A stretch of 64,000 nucleotides of DNA from Patulibacter sp040675535 (GCF_040675535.1 NZ_JBFAPC010000005.1:16717-80716), one strand, 5' to 3'. Shown: positions 23,570 to 32,438, numbered from the stretch's first letter. The notes: a model not told the origin generated them from the letters alone. Translations and numbers: made by a program.

Positions 23570-25110
23570 CCTTCATCAACGAGCCCGCTCTCGAGTTCCG
23601 GCGTCCCGAGGTCCGGGCCCGCGTGGTCGCCGCACTCGCCGAGCTGGACGCGCGGCTCCCCCTGCTGGTCCGTTCCGCGGTCGCCGGGGAAGGCCCCGGT
23701 GGCGACACGACCGCTTCGGTGGACCCCGGTCGACCGGATCGCGTCGTCGCCGAGGTCCAGGAGGCGACGGTCCATCAGGCGGCGGTCGCCGTCGCCGAGG
23801 CCGGGCGTGCGTACGCCGGGTGGTCGGCCCGGAGCGGGCAGGAGCGCGGTGTCCTCCTGCAGCGCGCCGCCGCGATCCTGCGCGAGCGCCGCCTCGAGGC
23901 CGCCGCCGTGGCGCTCCGCGAATGCGGCAAGCCGTGGCAGGAGGCCGACGGCGACGTCTGCGAGGCCATCGACTTCCTGGAGTACTACGCGCTCGGAGCG
24001 GCGGCGCTCGACGACGGGCGGCCGCTGACCCAGATGCCCGGCGAGCGCAACACCCTGAGGTACGTCGGCCGCGGCGTCGCTGCCGTCATCGCTCCGTGGA
24101 ACTTCCCGCTCGCCATCGCGGCCGGGATGGCGTCGGCCGCCCTCGCTGCCGGCAACACGGTGATCCTCAAGCCGGCAGAGCAGGCGCCGGCGTGCGCCCG
24201 GCTGCTCGTCGACGCGCTGCACGGTGCGGGCGTCCCGCGAGACGTCGTCCAGTTCCTCCCGGGCGGCGACGCGATCGGCAAGGCGCTGGTCGCGCACCCC
24301 GGCGTCCACACGATCGCGTTCACCGGATCCTGTGCGGCGGGCCTCCAGATCCTGGAGCAGGCGGCGCGCGTCGGACCCGACCAGACCCACATCAAGAAGG
24401 TGGTCGCCGAGATGGGCGGCAAGAACTGCATCATCGTCGACTCCGACGCGGATCTCGACGACGTCGTCCCGGGCGTCCTGAAGTCCGCCTTCGCGTTCGC
24501 CGGCCAGAAGTGCTCGGCCGCGTCCCGGGTCCTCGTGCACGAGGCCGTCGCCGATGACCTGATCGAACGCCTCGTGGGGGCGCTCGGCACGCTGCAGGTC
24601 GGCCCGGCGGAGGACTTCGGGACGGACGTCCCGCCGGTCATCGACCTCGAATCGCAGTCGCGCATCCGCCGGTACATCGAGCTCGGAGGCACGCCGGCGG
24701 CGACGGTCGACGTGCCCGGGGACGGCTACTACGCCGCCCCGACGCTCTTCGTCGACCTCCCGGGGGACTCGCCGGTCGTCACCGACGAGATCTTCGGCCC
24801 GGTGCTCTCCGTCGAGCGGGTGCCGTCCGTTCACGCGGCGTGCGACGTCGTCGACGCATCGCGCTTCGCCCTCACCGGCGGCATCTACTCGCGGAGCCCG
24901 CGTACCATCGCCGCGGTGATCCGGCGGACCCCGGTCGGCAACCTCTACGTCAACCGCGACATCACCGGGGCGATGGTCGGACGTCAGCCGTTCGGCGGCG
25001 GTCGGATGTCCGGCACCGGTCCGAAGGCCGGCGGCCCGGACTACCTGCTGCAGTTCGTCGAGGCGCGAACGGTGACGGAGAACACGGTCCGCCACGGGCT
25101 GGTGGTCTGA
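23566..25110 (+). CDS. 1-pyrroline-5-carboxylate dehydrogenase (ALDH superfamily)
   Basis: 514-residue aldehyde dehydrogenase that oxidises glutamate semialdehyde to glutamate with NAD+. Visible motifs are APWNFPLAIAAGMASAALAAGNTVILKPAEQ (cofactor fold), AFTGSCAAGLQI, the general base in VVAEMGGKNCIIVD and the catalytic cysteine in FAFAGQKCSAASRVLV, plus EIFGPVLSVERV and the C-terminal PFGGGRMSGTGPKAGG seen in P5CDHs. The ATG overlaps the PRODH stop (ATGA). Many actinobacteria fuse the two halves as PutA or keep them adjacent as here. A long stem-loop after the stop should end the operon. Confidence 0.9.
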   Translation: MTFINEPALEFRRPEVRARVVAALAELDARLPLLVRSAVAGEGPGGDTTASVDPGRPDRVVAEVQEATVHQAAVAVAEAGRAYAGWSARSGQERGVLLQRAAAILRERRLEAAAVALRECGKPWQEADGDVCEAIDFLEYYALGAAALDDGRPLTQMPGERNTLRYVGRGVAAVIAPWNFPLAIAAGMASAALAAGNTVILKPAEQAPACARLLVDALHGAGVPRDVVQFLPGGDAIGKALVAHPGVHTIAFTGSCAAGLQILEQAARVGPDQTHIKKVVAEMGGKNCIIVDSDADLDDVVPGVLKSAFAFAGQKCSAASRVLVHEAVADDLIERLVGALGTLQVGPAEDFGTDVPPVIDLESQSRIRRYIELGGTPAATVDVPGDGYYAAPTLFVDLPGDSPVVTDEIFGPVLSVERVPSVHAACDVVDASRFALTGGIYSRSPRTIAAVIRRTPVGNLYVNRDITGAMVGRQPFGGGRMSGTGPKAGGPDYLLQFVEARTVTENTVRHGLVV

Positions 25111-25134
25111 TAGGCAAGGTCGGTCCGTCTGGAA

Positions 25135-25187
25135 GGGACGTGGTCGTGATTCCCTGAGCCCTGCCGAGGAATGGTCGACCACGTCCC
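25135..25187. terminator. Long two-tier stem-loop after the proline operon
   Basis: Outer arms GGGACGTGGTCG (25135-25146) and CGACCACGTCCC (25176-25187) pair perfectly over 12 bp, and inside them ATTCC / GGAAT form a second 5-bp stem. No T run follows. It lies 25 bp after the P5CDH stop, facing a convergent pseudogene, so a bidirectional terminator is likely. Confidence 0.7.
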
Positions 25188-25298
25188 GTCACACCGGGAC
25201 GACCATCGGTCTGAGCTGGCGCATCGGGCGACGCCGTCCCGGATCCGCGGGGCCGGGGCGCTCGGTGTCCACGTCGTCCGGGCTCGGGTCCGGCGCCC

Positions 25299-25746
25299 TC
25301 ACCACGCAGCACCCGCGGTCTCTGCGACGGGACCGGCGCGACGGGATGCGGCCCCGGGCGCGGCTTCGGTCTTCTCGCGGATCTCGTCGACGGTGGCGCC
25401 TCCGAGGGCCTCCAGCAGGAGCAGCCCATCGAGTTGCGGTCGAAGACGGCGAGGTCGGAGATGAGGCGGTCGACGACGCCCTTGCCGGTGAGCGGCAGGT
25501 CGCACTCGGCCTTGATCCGTGGCCGCCCGTCGCGAGTCGTGTGCTGCCGGTCGGCCAGGAGGATCCCGAGGCCTGGTCGTCGACGCCGCAGTTGTTGGAG
25601 ACGATCGTGAGGTCGTCCGCGCCGACGTCGCGGAGCGCCGCGATGGCGGTCTCGGGATTGCCCGACAGGCCGAACCCACCGACCCCGATCGACGCACCCG
25701 ACGGGACGTCCGCCAGCGCCGCGTCGGGGCCGGCCACGACCTTCGG
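25299..25746 (-). pseudogene. Fused remnant of 3-oxoacid CoA-transferase subunits A and B
   Basis: The 5' part is the N-terminus of subunit A (PSGASIGVGGFGLSGNPETA, then VSNNCGVDD and, one frame on, GLGILLADRQ). It then runs directly into the C-terminal half of subunit B (HTTRDGRPRIKAECDLPL, TGKGVVDRLISDLAVFD, and after another frame change GLLLLEALGGATVDEIREKT). About 1.1 kb, the end of A and the start of B, is deleted, and two further single-base losses break the frame. The enzyme moves CoA from succinyl-CoA to acetoacetate-type acids. It sits immediately downstream of the BKACE gene, whose acetoacetate product it would have activated. Confidence 0.78.
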
Positions 25747-25770
25747 CCCGACGCGCTGGGAGGGCGTCGG

Positions 25771-26610
25771 CTACGCCCCCGCGGCGAGGCGCTCGGAATG
25801 CGATCCGAGGAGTGTCCCGACCTCCTCGACGGTCGCCGGCTCCCGCTCGAGCGCGCGAGCGACGCCGACCAGCCGCCGCACGAGCTCCGCGTTGTTCGAG
25901 ACCGGGACACCCCTGCGCAACGTCAGGGTGTCCTCCATCCCTGTACGGGCGTTGCCGCCGAGCGCGAGGCCCATGGCCGTCATCTGCAGGTTCGTGCGGC
26001 CGATGGCGATGACCTGCCACGCGGTCCCCGCGGGGAGCTCTCGGACGACCTTGAGCATGTTCTCGGGCGTCGCCGCCATTCCGCCGTGACGCACGCCGAG
26101 CACGAGGGAGACGTTGAGCGGCTCGACGAGCAGACCCTCCTCGAGCAGGCTGAGCGCCATGTCCAGGTGGCCCGTGTCGTAGAGCTCCAGCTCGGGGATG
26201 ACGTCGAGCTCTCGCATGCGAGCGGCGAGGCGTCGGACGCCCTCGGGCGGGTTGCGGAACTCGCCGCCACCGAACGTCATCGAGCAGACGTTGAGCGTCG
26301 CCATCCGGGGACGCGCCTCGACGATCCCGGCCCGGTCCTCGAACGGCACCGACAGACCCACTCCTGTCGACAGCTGCACGTGGACCGGGCACGCCTCCTC
26401 GATCAACCGGGTCGTGCGCTCGGCGACGGCGACGTCGGCGGTCGGGTTGCCGTCCTCGTCGCGGACGTGGACGTGGACGACCGCCGCTCCGGCGTCGTAG
26501 GCGGCCTTCGCCTCCGCCGCGATCTGCTCGGGCGTCACCGGCAGGTTCGGGTTGTCACGTGTGGTCGCGATCGGTCCCGTCAGGGCTGCGGTGATGATTG
26601 CGGGGTTCAT
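25771..26610 (-). CDS. BKACE-family beta-keto acid cleavage enzyme
   Basis: 279-residue TIM-barrel Zn enzyme (former DUF849). The Zn site HVHVRD gives His46 and His48, as in 3-keto-5-aminohexanoate cleavage enzyme. LQLSTGVGL-type strands, SMTFGGGEFRN, ELELYDTGHLDMAL and ARTGMEDTL also match the family. These enzymes condense a beta-keto acid with acetyl-CoA and split it into acetoacetate and a new CoA ester. Substrate specificity cannot be read from this sequence. It is divergent from the IclR gene and directly upstream of the dead CoA-transferase, so it probably starts the lower part of the island's pathway. Confidence 0.88.
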   Translation of the reverse strand: MNPAIITAALTGPIATTRDNPNLPVTPEQIAAEAKAAYDAGAAVVHVHVRDEDGNPTADVAVAERTTRLIEEACPVHVQLSTGVGLSVPFEDRAGIVEARPRMATLNVCSMTFGGGEFRNPPEGVRRLAARMRELDVIPELELYDTGHLDMALSLLEEGLLVEPLNVSLVLGVRHGGMAATPENMLKVVRELPAGTAWQVIAIGRTNLQMTAMGLALGGNARTGMEDTLTLRRGVPVSNNAELVRRLVGVARALEREPATVEEVGTLLGSHSERLAAGA

Positions 26611-26674
26611 GCGTCGTCCTTTTCCGATGTGCTCGGCGCACCCTAGGTCCGAACTCCGCCAACGAGAACCCGTC

Positions 26675-26694
26675 GTTTCCTCCTGGCGGGAAAC
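26675..26694. promoter_or_regulatory. Inverted repeat between BKACE and iclR genes
   Basis: GTTTCC-N8-GGAAAC in the 180-bp divergent gap, 65 bp before the BKACE start and 96 bp before the IclR start. It shares a TTCC...GGAA core with the island operator TTCCGC-N3-GCGGAA but is one base wider, so it is only a candidate autoregulatory site. Confidence 0.45.
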
Positions 26695-26790
26695 CGCGGC
26701 CCACCGGAGCGGACGGACGTCCGGGGCCGTTGACGCCCGGCATGCGGCGTGAGAGGGTGCTCGCGCTCTGCACCGATGGAAGGCTGCGCA

Positions 26791-27603
26791 ATGGACGCGA
26801 AGGACAGGTCCGACAATCGGGGGGTCGAGTCCGTCGCCCGTGCTCTGGACATCCTCGAGCACCTCAGCGACGGTCCGCGGCGTCTCTCGGACCTCGCTCG
26901 AGACACCGGGTTGCGCCCGAGCACGACCCACCGGCTCCTGGACACGCTCGCCAGGTCCGGCCACGTGCGCCGTCTGGCCAGTGGCGAGTACGGGATGGGT
27001 GTCCGGGCCGCGCGGCTCGGGGATCGTGCCGCCGCGGGAGTCGCCCAGTTCACCGAGACCGTCGCGCCGTTCGTCGGCCGCGTGCACCGTGTCTCGCGGC
27101 AGACGACGAACCTGTTCGCCGTCGACGACATCTCGGCGTTGTTGATCGACCAGATCGGCGACGCCGACGTGGGGTCGTTCAACGTGGAAGTCGGAGCGCG
27201 ACTTCCGTCCCACGCGACGGCCTCGGGCAAGCTGAGCCTGGCGTACGCCGGCCGGAAGACGGTCGCGAAGCTGCGGCGGACCGACGCGTTCGAGCGGTAC
27301 ACCCCGAACACCATCACGAACGTCGACGACCTCCTGGCGGAGGTCGCGGTGATCCGGCAGCGCGGCTTCGCGACGAGCGACTGCGAGTATGGACAGCTGA
27401 CCCACGGCATCGCCTCGCCGTTGTTCGACGCCTCCGGTGGCGTCGTGGGCGCGCTCGGGATCTCCGTGCTCACGGCGGTGCCCGAGCGGCTCGCCCGCGA
27501 CATCGCGGAGGAGTTCGGCGAGCTGATCAGCTGCGCCGCCGCGGAGGCCTCCGCGGCCCTCGGATACGAGGGCCCGTCGCACTGGGCGTACGCCACCGCC
27601 TAG
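26791..27603 (+). CDS. IclR-family transcriptional regulator
   Basis: 270 residues. The winged helix-turn-helix (about 12-75) reads VESVARALDILEHLSDGP, then LARDTGLRPSTTHRLLDTL and GHVRRLASGEYGMG. The effector domain (about 95-260) has the IclR marks LPSHATASGKLSLAY, GFATSDCEYGQLTHGIASPLF and GALGISVL. IclR proteins sense aromatic or small acid catabolites and bind 14-16-bp pseudo-palindromes as repressor or activator. ATG 26791 has GGAAGG upstream; ATG 26776 is a second option. As the only regulator in 25-47 kb it is the natural candidate to bind the seven shared sites listed below. Confidence 0.88.
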   Translation: MDAKDRSDNRGVESVARALDILEHLSDGPRRLSDLARDTGLRPSTTHRLLDTLARSGHVRRLASGEYGMGVRAARLGDRAAAGVAQFTETVAPFVGRVHRVSRQTTNLFAVDDISALLIDQIGDADVGSFNVEVGARLPSHATASGKLSLAYAGRKTVAKLRRTDAFERYTPNTITNVDDLLAEVAVIRQRGFATSDCEYGQLTHGIASPLFDASGGVVGALGISVLTAVPERLARDIAEEFGELISCAAAEASAALGYEGPSHWAYATA

Positions 27604-27641
27604 CGCGCCGCGGGGGGTCTAGGTCCCTCCTCTTGGGCCGA

Positions 27642-27656
27642 ATCCACGATGCGGAA
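27642..27656. promoter_or_regulatory. Island operator, site 1 (VOC gene)
   Basis: ATCCAC-GAT-GCGGAA, 10 of 12 arm positions match the consensus TTCCGC-N3-GCGGAA. It ends 44 bp before the VOC start, next to its -35 region. Confidence 0.45.
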
Positions 27657-27699
27657 CGGCCGGGTCGTCGGGGCCCGGGCCTCGCCCTACGATCGCGGC

Positions 27700-28140
27700 A
27701 TGTCAACGGTGTCAGGGACCCCAGCCACGGATCGAGCGGACGTCGCGGCGCAGCTCCACCACGTCGGCCTCGTCGTCCAGGATGCCGAGCCGGTCGTGAC
27801 GTTCCTCGAGCAGGCGTTCGGCCTGCAGGTGGTGGAGACCATCATCGACGAGGCCGCGGGCATGCGTGCGGTGATGCTCTCCGTCGGCAGCGTCCAGGTC
27901 GAGATCGTGGAACGCGGGGACGCCGAGGCCAGGCGAGTCGCCCTCGACGGCGCACCGGCGCGGCTGGACCACCTCGCTTTCGAGGTCTCGGACCTCGACG
28001 ACGTGCTCGCGACGCTCCGCGCGCTCGGCGCCGAGAGCGAAACGGAGTCGCCGATCGACCTCGGCGACCGGAGCACGATCTTCCTGCGCGCAGCCTCCGC
28101 GCTCGGCGTCCGGTTCCAGCTGCTCAGCGGCACGGAATGA
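27700..28140 (+). CDS. VOC-family protein, methylmalonyl-CoA epimerase/glyoxalase-like
   Basis: 146 residues in two beta-alpha-beta-beta-beta modules. The first carries LHHVGLVVQDAEPVVTFLEQ and the second ARLDHLAFEVSDLDDVLATL; His from each and the glutamates in VQVEIVERG form a probable metal site. The order and spacing resemble methylmalonyl-CoA epimerase, although extradiol dioxygenases and glyoxalases share the fold. A TACGAT -10 box (27688-27693) stands exactly 6 nt before the ATG at 27700, indicating a leaderless mRNA. It follows the iclR gene, behind a candidate island operator. Specific reaction uncertain. Confidence 0.78.
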   Translation: MSTVSGTPATDRADVAAQLHHVGLVVQDAEPVVTFLEQAFGLQVVETIIDEAAGMRAVMLSVGSVQVEIVERGDAEARRVALDGAPARLDHLAFEVSDLDDVLATLRALGAESETESPIDLGDRSTIFLRAASALGVRFQLLSGTE

Positions 28141-28225
28141 GCGCCGGCCCGGGATCCGGCGGAGGACGGCCCAAGACTCCCAGCCACCTCGTCGTGGTGC
28201 GGGTGCCCGGTCGCCAGGGACGCTC

Positions 28226-29686
28226 GTGACCGGGCAACCGGTCGACGACGAGCAGCCCCATCGGCTGCTCGTGCCGGTTCTCATCGGGATCACGGCGATC
28301 GTCTCGATCGTCAGCAGCCTGGGCGCCCCGCTGATCCCCACGGTTGCGAAGGCGTTCGACGTCCCGCTGCGAGACGCACAGTGGTCGCTCACGATCGCCC
28401 TGCTCTCGGCGACCGTGGCCGCGCCCGTCCTGGGACGCCTCGGAGACGGTCCCCACCGACGCACGGCGATCATCGGCGGGCTCGGCATCGTGTTCGCCGG
28501 AAGCGTCCTCGCCGGGCTCGGTTCGACCATGCCGCTCCTCCTCCTCGGCCGAGCCATGCAGGGCATCGGACTGGGACTCGCGCCGCTCGCGATGGCGATC
28601 GCGCGGCATCACCTGCCCGAGGACCGCGCCGGCGAGGTGATCGGGGTGCTGTCCGTCACGGCCGCGGCCGGAGTGGGCGCCGGCTACCCGATCAGCGGTC
28701 TGATCGCCGAGCGTGCGGACGTCCACACGGCCTTCGCCTTCGGCGGCCTCGTCAGCGGAGCGGCGCTGATCGCCGGGGTCCTCGTGATCCCCCGCAGCTC
28801 CGGGGCGCAACGGGCGCCGCTCGACCTCATGGGTGCCTTGGTTCTCGCGATCGGGCTCTCGGCACTGCTGCTCGCGATCACGCAGGCGGGAGCGCAAGGG
28901 GTGAGCACCGCTTGGATCGTGGCGTTCGTCGTCGTCTCCGGTCTCGCTCTCTCGGTGTGGGTCCGCCACCAGCTCGCGGTAGACCACCCGCTGGTCGACC
29001 TGCGCCAGATGCGCGAACGTGCCGTAGTCCTGACGATCGTGACGGCGCTCGTCCTCGGGTTCGCGATGTACATGTTCCTCACCCTCGTCACCGAGTTCGT
29101 CCAGGGCTCGGACGGCAGCGCAATCCAGGTGTCGCCGTTGGTGGCCGGCCTGTGCCTCGTCCCGTTCTCGGTGTTCAGCGTCCTGGCGAGCCGCACGGTG
29201 CGGCCGCTGATCCCTCGCGTCGGGACGCCCGCGCTGCTCGCGGCCGGGTCGGCCGTCATCACCCTCGGCGGGATCTTCTACGTCGAGGTGCACTCGGCGC
29301 TCTGGCACGCCTTCGTGGCGATGGGCCTGATCGGCTTGGGATTCGGCTGGTCGTTCGCGGCGCTGCCGATGTTCCTCACCAAGCTCGTGCCGAAGCGCGA
29401 GATCGGGAGCGTGCTCGGCTTCTACCAAGTCGTCCGGTACATCGGCTTCACGTCGGGAAGCGCACTGGCCGGCGCGATCCTCGGGCACGCGACCGCGGCA
29501 GGCGGCCGCTTCCCAGCGGTGGGCGGCTACGCCGCAGCGCTCTGGGTCGGTGTGGCCGCGTCCTTGGGGGCGGTGTTCCTCGCGATCGCCGTCGGGCGCC
29601 GCTCGATGGCCAGTGCGCCTGTTGAGAGTGAACCGGATCGCCGAGCGGTCATACGCGAGGCGCCGAGTGAGTCGGTGTCGAACTGA
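28226..29686 (+). CDS. MFS transporter (14-TM type)
   Basis: 486 residues, about 14 helices. It opens with HRLLVPVLIGITAIVSIV, keeps the MFS loop pattern in LGRLGDGPHRRTAII and GRAMQGIGLGLAPLAMAIAR, and ends in a polar tail. The profile is closest to DHA2-like permeases, but the motif D residues are partly replaced, so export or uptake cannot be decided. The GTG at 28226 follows CCAGGGA. It lies inside the island and may carry the island substrate or an intermediate. Confidence 0.8.
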   Translation: MTGQPVDDEQPHRLLVPVLIGITAIVSIVSSLGAPLIPTVAKAFDVPLRDAQWSLTIALLSATVAAPVLGRLGDGPHRRTAIIGGLGIVFAGSVLAGLGSTMPLLLLGRAMQGIGLGLAPLAMAIARHHLPEDRAGEVIGVLSVTAAAGVGAGYPISGLIAERADVHTAFAFGGLVSGAALIAGVLVIPRSSGAQRAPLDLMGALVLAIGLSALLLAITQAGAQGVSTAWIVAFVVVSGLALSVWVRHQLAVDHPLVDLRQMRERAVVLTIVTALVLGFAMYMFLTLVTEFVQGSDGSAIQVSPLVAGLCLVPFSVFSVLASRTVRPLIPRVGTPALLAAGSAVITLGGIFYVEVHSALWHAFVAMGLIGLGFGWSFAALPMFLTKLVPKREIGSVLGFYQVVRYIGFTSGSALAGAILGHATAAGGRFPAVGGYAAALWVGVAASLGAVFLAIAVGRRSMASAPVESEPDRRAVIREAPSESVSN

Positions 29687-29725
29687 GTGGCCGCTGAACT
29701 GCATTCGTTTGCGGTTGATGAGCCT

Positions 29726-29740
29726 TTCCGCCGTGTGGAA
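29726..29740. promoter_or_regulatory. Island operator, site 2 (reductase operon)
   Basis: TTCCGC-CGT-GTGGAA, 11 of 12 arm positions fit TTCCGC-N3-GCGGAA. It ends 94 bp before the ATG at 29835. Confidence 0.6.
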
Positions 29741-29794
29741 CACGGGGCCCGTGATTCGATGCCTCTCGTGAGAGAATTACCGGCACTGCAATGT

Positions 29795-29815
29795 TGGTTT
29801 ACCTGTGGTGAACCA
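29795..29815. promoter_or_regulatory. Second palindrome before the reductase gene
   Basis: TGGTTTACC-TGT-GGTGAACCA, an inverted repeat with 8 of 9 arm positions paired, 20-40 bp before the ATG at 29835. It overlaps the expected core promoter and could be a repressor site distinct from the island operator. Confidence 0.5.
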
Positions 29816-29834
29816 GTCTGAAGTTTGGGGTGTC

Positions 29835-30785
29835 ATGGACGACCTGATTGTGATGGCCACGGTGGTGGCCACGAAGACCGTCGTCGCTCGCGGCGTCGTC
29901 GCCGTCGAGCTGCGCCGTCCCGACGGATCCGCCTTCCCCCGTTGGGAGCCCGGCGCGCACATCGACCTGGGCGCCGGCACGGAACTCGAGCGGCAGTACT
30001 CGCTCTGCGGCGATCTCGACGATCCGTACACGTGGAGGATCGCGGTCTTGCGCGAGCCGGCGAGCCGCGGTGGGTCCGAGTGGGTCCACGACGGGCTTCA
30101 CGTCGGCGACGCCGTCGCGATCCGCGGGCCTCGCCACCATTTCCCCCTCGTCGAGGCGGAGCGGTACCTCTTCGTCGCCGGGGGGATCGGCATCACGCCG
30201 CTGCTCCCGATGATCGCCGCGGTCGATGCCCGGTCCGCCGATTGGCGGCTGCTCTACGGCGGCAGGACCCTGGGGTCGATGGCGTTCGGGTCCGAGCTCG
30301 TTCGACACGGCGACCGCGTCACGTTCTGGCCGGCCGACTCCCACGGGCTCCTCGACCTCGCCGGTGCCCTCCCGGAGGGCGGCGGCGATCTGGCGATCTA
30401 CGCCTGCGGACCCGAGCCGCTGCTCGAGGCGATCGAGAGGCATTGCGCAACCGGAAACCGCGGAACACTCAACGTCGAGCGGTTCCACCCGCGCCCGGGC
30501 GCGCTCGCCGGCGAGCGTCGCAGCTTCGAGATCGTCGTCGAATCGAGCGGCGCGACGGTCCGGGTGGGGCCCGACGAGGCGGTCGTCGACGCGCTCGAGA
30601 GGATCGGGATCGACGTCCCGACGTCGTGCCGGGAGGGGACCTGCGGGACCTGCGAGACCGGCGTGCTATTCGGCGACATCGATCACCGGGACTCGTACCT
30701 GACCGCCGACGAGCAGGACGCCGGAGAGACCATGATGGTCTGCTGCTCCCGCGCCCACTCCGATCGCCTCGTCCTCGACCTGTGA
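29835..30785 (+). CDS. Phthalate-dioxygenase-reductase-type oxidoreductase (FMN/NADH, 2Fe-2S)
   Basis: 316 residues with domains in the VanB/PDR order: a flavin domain (PRWEPGAHIDLGAGTELERQ, YSLCGD), an NAD domain (LFVAGGIGITPLLPMI, YACGPEPLL) and a C-terminal plant-type 2Fe-2S ferredoxin with CREGTCGTCETG and a last Cys about 35 residues on (MMVCCSRAH). It moves electrons from NADH to an oxygenase. ATG 29835 is used; GTG 29805 is in frame but inside a palindrome. It overlaps an ABM-like gene (GTGA). Probable partners in the island are the Rieske protein at 35115 or the P450-ferredoxin pair; no terminal Rieske oxygenase alpha subunit is present in the window. Confidence 0.85.
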   Translation: MDDLIVMATVVATKTVVARGVVAVELRRPDGSAFPRWEPGAHIDLGAGTELERQYSLCGDLDDPYTWRIAVLREPASRGGSEWVHDGLHVGDAVAIRGPRHHFPLVEAERYLFVAGGIGITPLLPMIAAVDARSADWRLLYGGRTLGSMAFGSELVRHGDRVTFWPADSHGLLDLAGALPEGGGDLAIYACGPEPLLEAIERHCATGNRGTLNVERFHPRPGALAGERRSFEIVVESSGATVRVGPDEAVVDALERIGIDVPTSCREGTCGTCETGVLFGDIDHRDSYLTADEQDAGETMMVCCSRAHSDRLVLDL

Positions 30786-31120
30786 GCACGCCCGCGCCCG
30801 CCGGTGGCCCGGCACCGGTCGTCGAGCACGCGGTGCTCAGGGTTCGCCCCCGGGACGCGGCCGACTTCAAGGGTGCGTTGGCAGCCGGCCGTCGCGTCCT
30901 CCTTCGTGCGGGCGGCTGCCTCGGCGTCCGGGTACTGGAGTGCATCGAGTCCCCGGGCGACTACGTGGTCGAGGTCGAATGGACAACGCTGGAGCGCCAC
31001 ACCGTTGACTTCGCGTCCTCGCCGCTTCTGGCCGAATGGCGCTCGCACGTCGCCAGATATTTGGTGGCTGCACCCGTCGTTCGTCACTATGCCGAGGTAG
31101 GCATCCGCGAAGACTCGTGA
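30782..31120 (+). CDS. ABM-fold (antibiotic biosynthesis monooxygenase-like) protein
   Basis: 112 residues with a dimeric alpha-beta barrel pattern: VEHAVLRVRPRDAADFKGAL, GCLGVRVLECIESPGDYVVEVEW, TTLERHTVDFASSPLLAEW and a final strand VVRHYAEV. ABM proteins include cofactor-free monooxygenases and haem or quinone handlers, so the function is open. The GTG start overlaps the reductase stop by 4 bp, so the two are translated together and may work on the same electrons or product. Confidence 0.7.
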   Translation: MSTPAPAGGPAPVVEHAVLRVRPRDAADFKGALAAGRRVLLRAGGCLGVRVLECIESPGDYVVEVEWTTLERHTVDFASSPLLAEWRSHVARYLVAAPVVRHYAEVGIREDS

Positions 31121-31121
31121 G

Positions 31122-31136
31122 TTTCACTGTGCGGAA
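31122..31136. promoter_or_regulatory. Island operator, site 3 (ABC importer operon)
   Basis: TTTCAC-TGT-GCGGAA, 10 of 12 positions fit the consensus. It begins right after the ABM stop and ends 132 bp before the binding-protein start. Confidence 0.55.
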
Positions 31137-31268
31137 GTCCGCCTTTGCCTTCGAAGATCTACCGGTTGTACGTTCACGTCCCGTCGGACTGGAGTGTGAT
31201 GTTCGTCCGAACGACAACGACCAACGGCCCGCACATGCGGCGCTGAAGTGCAACGAGTGGAGAGTTTC

Positions 31269-32438
31269 GTGTTCACGAGATCGCGGTTTGCCGTTTCAAT
31301 GTCGGCAGCAACGCTGGCCGCCGGTGGGCTCATCGGCTGCGGGTCCGGCGGGTCGGAGTCGGCGTCCAAGGGCAGCGCCATCATCGTCGCCCAGAGCGGG
31401 ACCGCCGCCCAGAAGGCGTCCGCGCTCGGCGAGGCAGCCGGCAAGAGGCGCGGGACCCACAAGCTCCCGAAGGTCACGATCGGCCTGGTCCAGGTCGCCG
31501 GCCAGTCGGAGGTCGCGAAGAACGCCGAGAACTCGCTCGTCCTGGCCGCCAAGCAACTCGGATGGACGACCAAGGTCTGCGACGGCCAGGGCGACCCCGT
31601 CAAGATGAACACCTGCCTCGTGTCCCTCACGAGCCAGAACGTCAAGGCCGCCTTCACCCTCGCGATCGAGCCCTCGATCATCGGCGCCGGCCTCAAGCTC
31701 GCCAAGCAGAAGGGCATCCCGGTCTTCAGCTACGGCGCACCGGTCGCGGAGAGCCCGCTCTTCACCGGCGTCTACGCCCCGAGCTTCAAAGCGGCGGGCG
31801 TCGCCCTCGGCAAGTGGGCGGGCAAGGAGTACGGCGCCAAGGCCAAGACCCTCCTCCGCTTGACGTTCCCCGGCCCCGCCTACGTCGACCGTGACTCCGG
31901 CTTCCTCGAGGGCCTGGCAGACGCCGGCGTCCCCGGAGCCTCCTGGACGGCTTCGAAGAACATCGACACGAAGGACCTGCTGGGCAGCGCGAAGACGAAC
32001 ACCGCGACGCTTCTTCAGCAGCACCCGAACGCCGACGTGATCTACAACTCGTACGAGGCGACGCTAGCGGGCCAGATCCAGGCGACGGACCAGAAGTTCG
32101 GCTCCAAGCAGTACCCCGATCGTCCCGCGGCGATCACCTTCGGCGGCGCGCTCGAGAACCAGCAGGACATCCGTTCGGGCAAGTTCCAGGCCTCCTCCTG
32201 GACCAACATCGAAGGCGGCGCCTACGTCGCCCTCGACTCCGCCGCGCGCGTGCTGACCGGCGAGCAGGCGAACCCGTCGCTCGCCGGTTCCTACGAGCTC
32301 GAGGGCTTCCCGGTCTACACCTACAAGGTCCTGGACAAGGCCAACATCGCGACCGCCGTGACGGATGGCAAGCCGAACCCGGACAACGACTTCGTCTCGT
32401 TCTTCAACGCGATGTGGCGAACGGAATACGGTGAGTGA
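31269..32438 (+). CDS. ABC importer substrate-binding lipoprotein (RbsB/periplasmic-binding-4 type)
   Basis: 389 residues. Lipobox LIGC puts the lipid cysteine at residue 24. The two-lobed fold follows KVTIGLVQVAGQSEVAKNAE, KAAFTLAIEPSIIGAGLKLA, KQKGIPVFSYGAP and, in lobe two, NADVIYNSYEATLAGQIQA. This is a sugar-type (RbsB-like) family that also binds autoinducers, polyols and some aromatics. The GTG at 31269 has GGAG 6 nt upstream and gives a proper signal length; GTG 31248 is possible. It is the first gene of a three-gene importer. Ligand unknown, but the island context favours the catabolic substrate over a sugar. Confidence 0.85.
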   Translation: MFTRSRFAVSMSAATLAAGGLIGCGSGGSESASKGSAIIVAQSGTAAQKASALGEAAGKRRGTHKLPKVTIGLVQVAGQSEVAKNAENSLVLAAKQLGWTTKVCDGQGDPVKMNTCLVSLTSQNVKAAFTLAIEPSIIGAGLKLAKQKGIPVFSYGAPVAESPLFTGVYAPSFKAAGVALGKWAGKEYGAKAKTLLRLTFPGPAYVDRDSGFLEGLADAGVPGASWTASKNIDTKDLLGSAKTNTATLLQQHPNADVIYNSYEATLAGQIQATDQKFGSKQYPDRPAAITFGGALENQQDIRSGKFQASSWTNIEGGAYVALDSAARVLTGEQANPSLAGSYELEGFPVYTYKVLDKANIATAVTDGKPNPDNDFVSFFNAMWRTEYGE

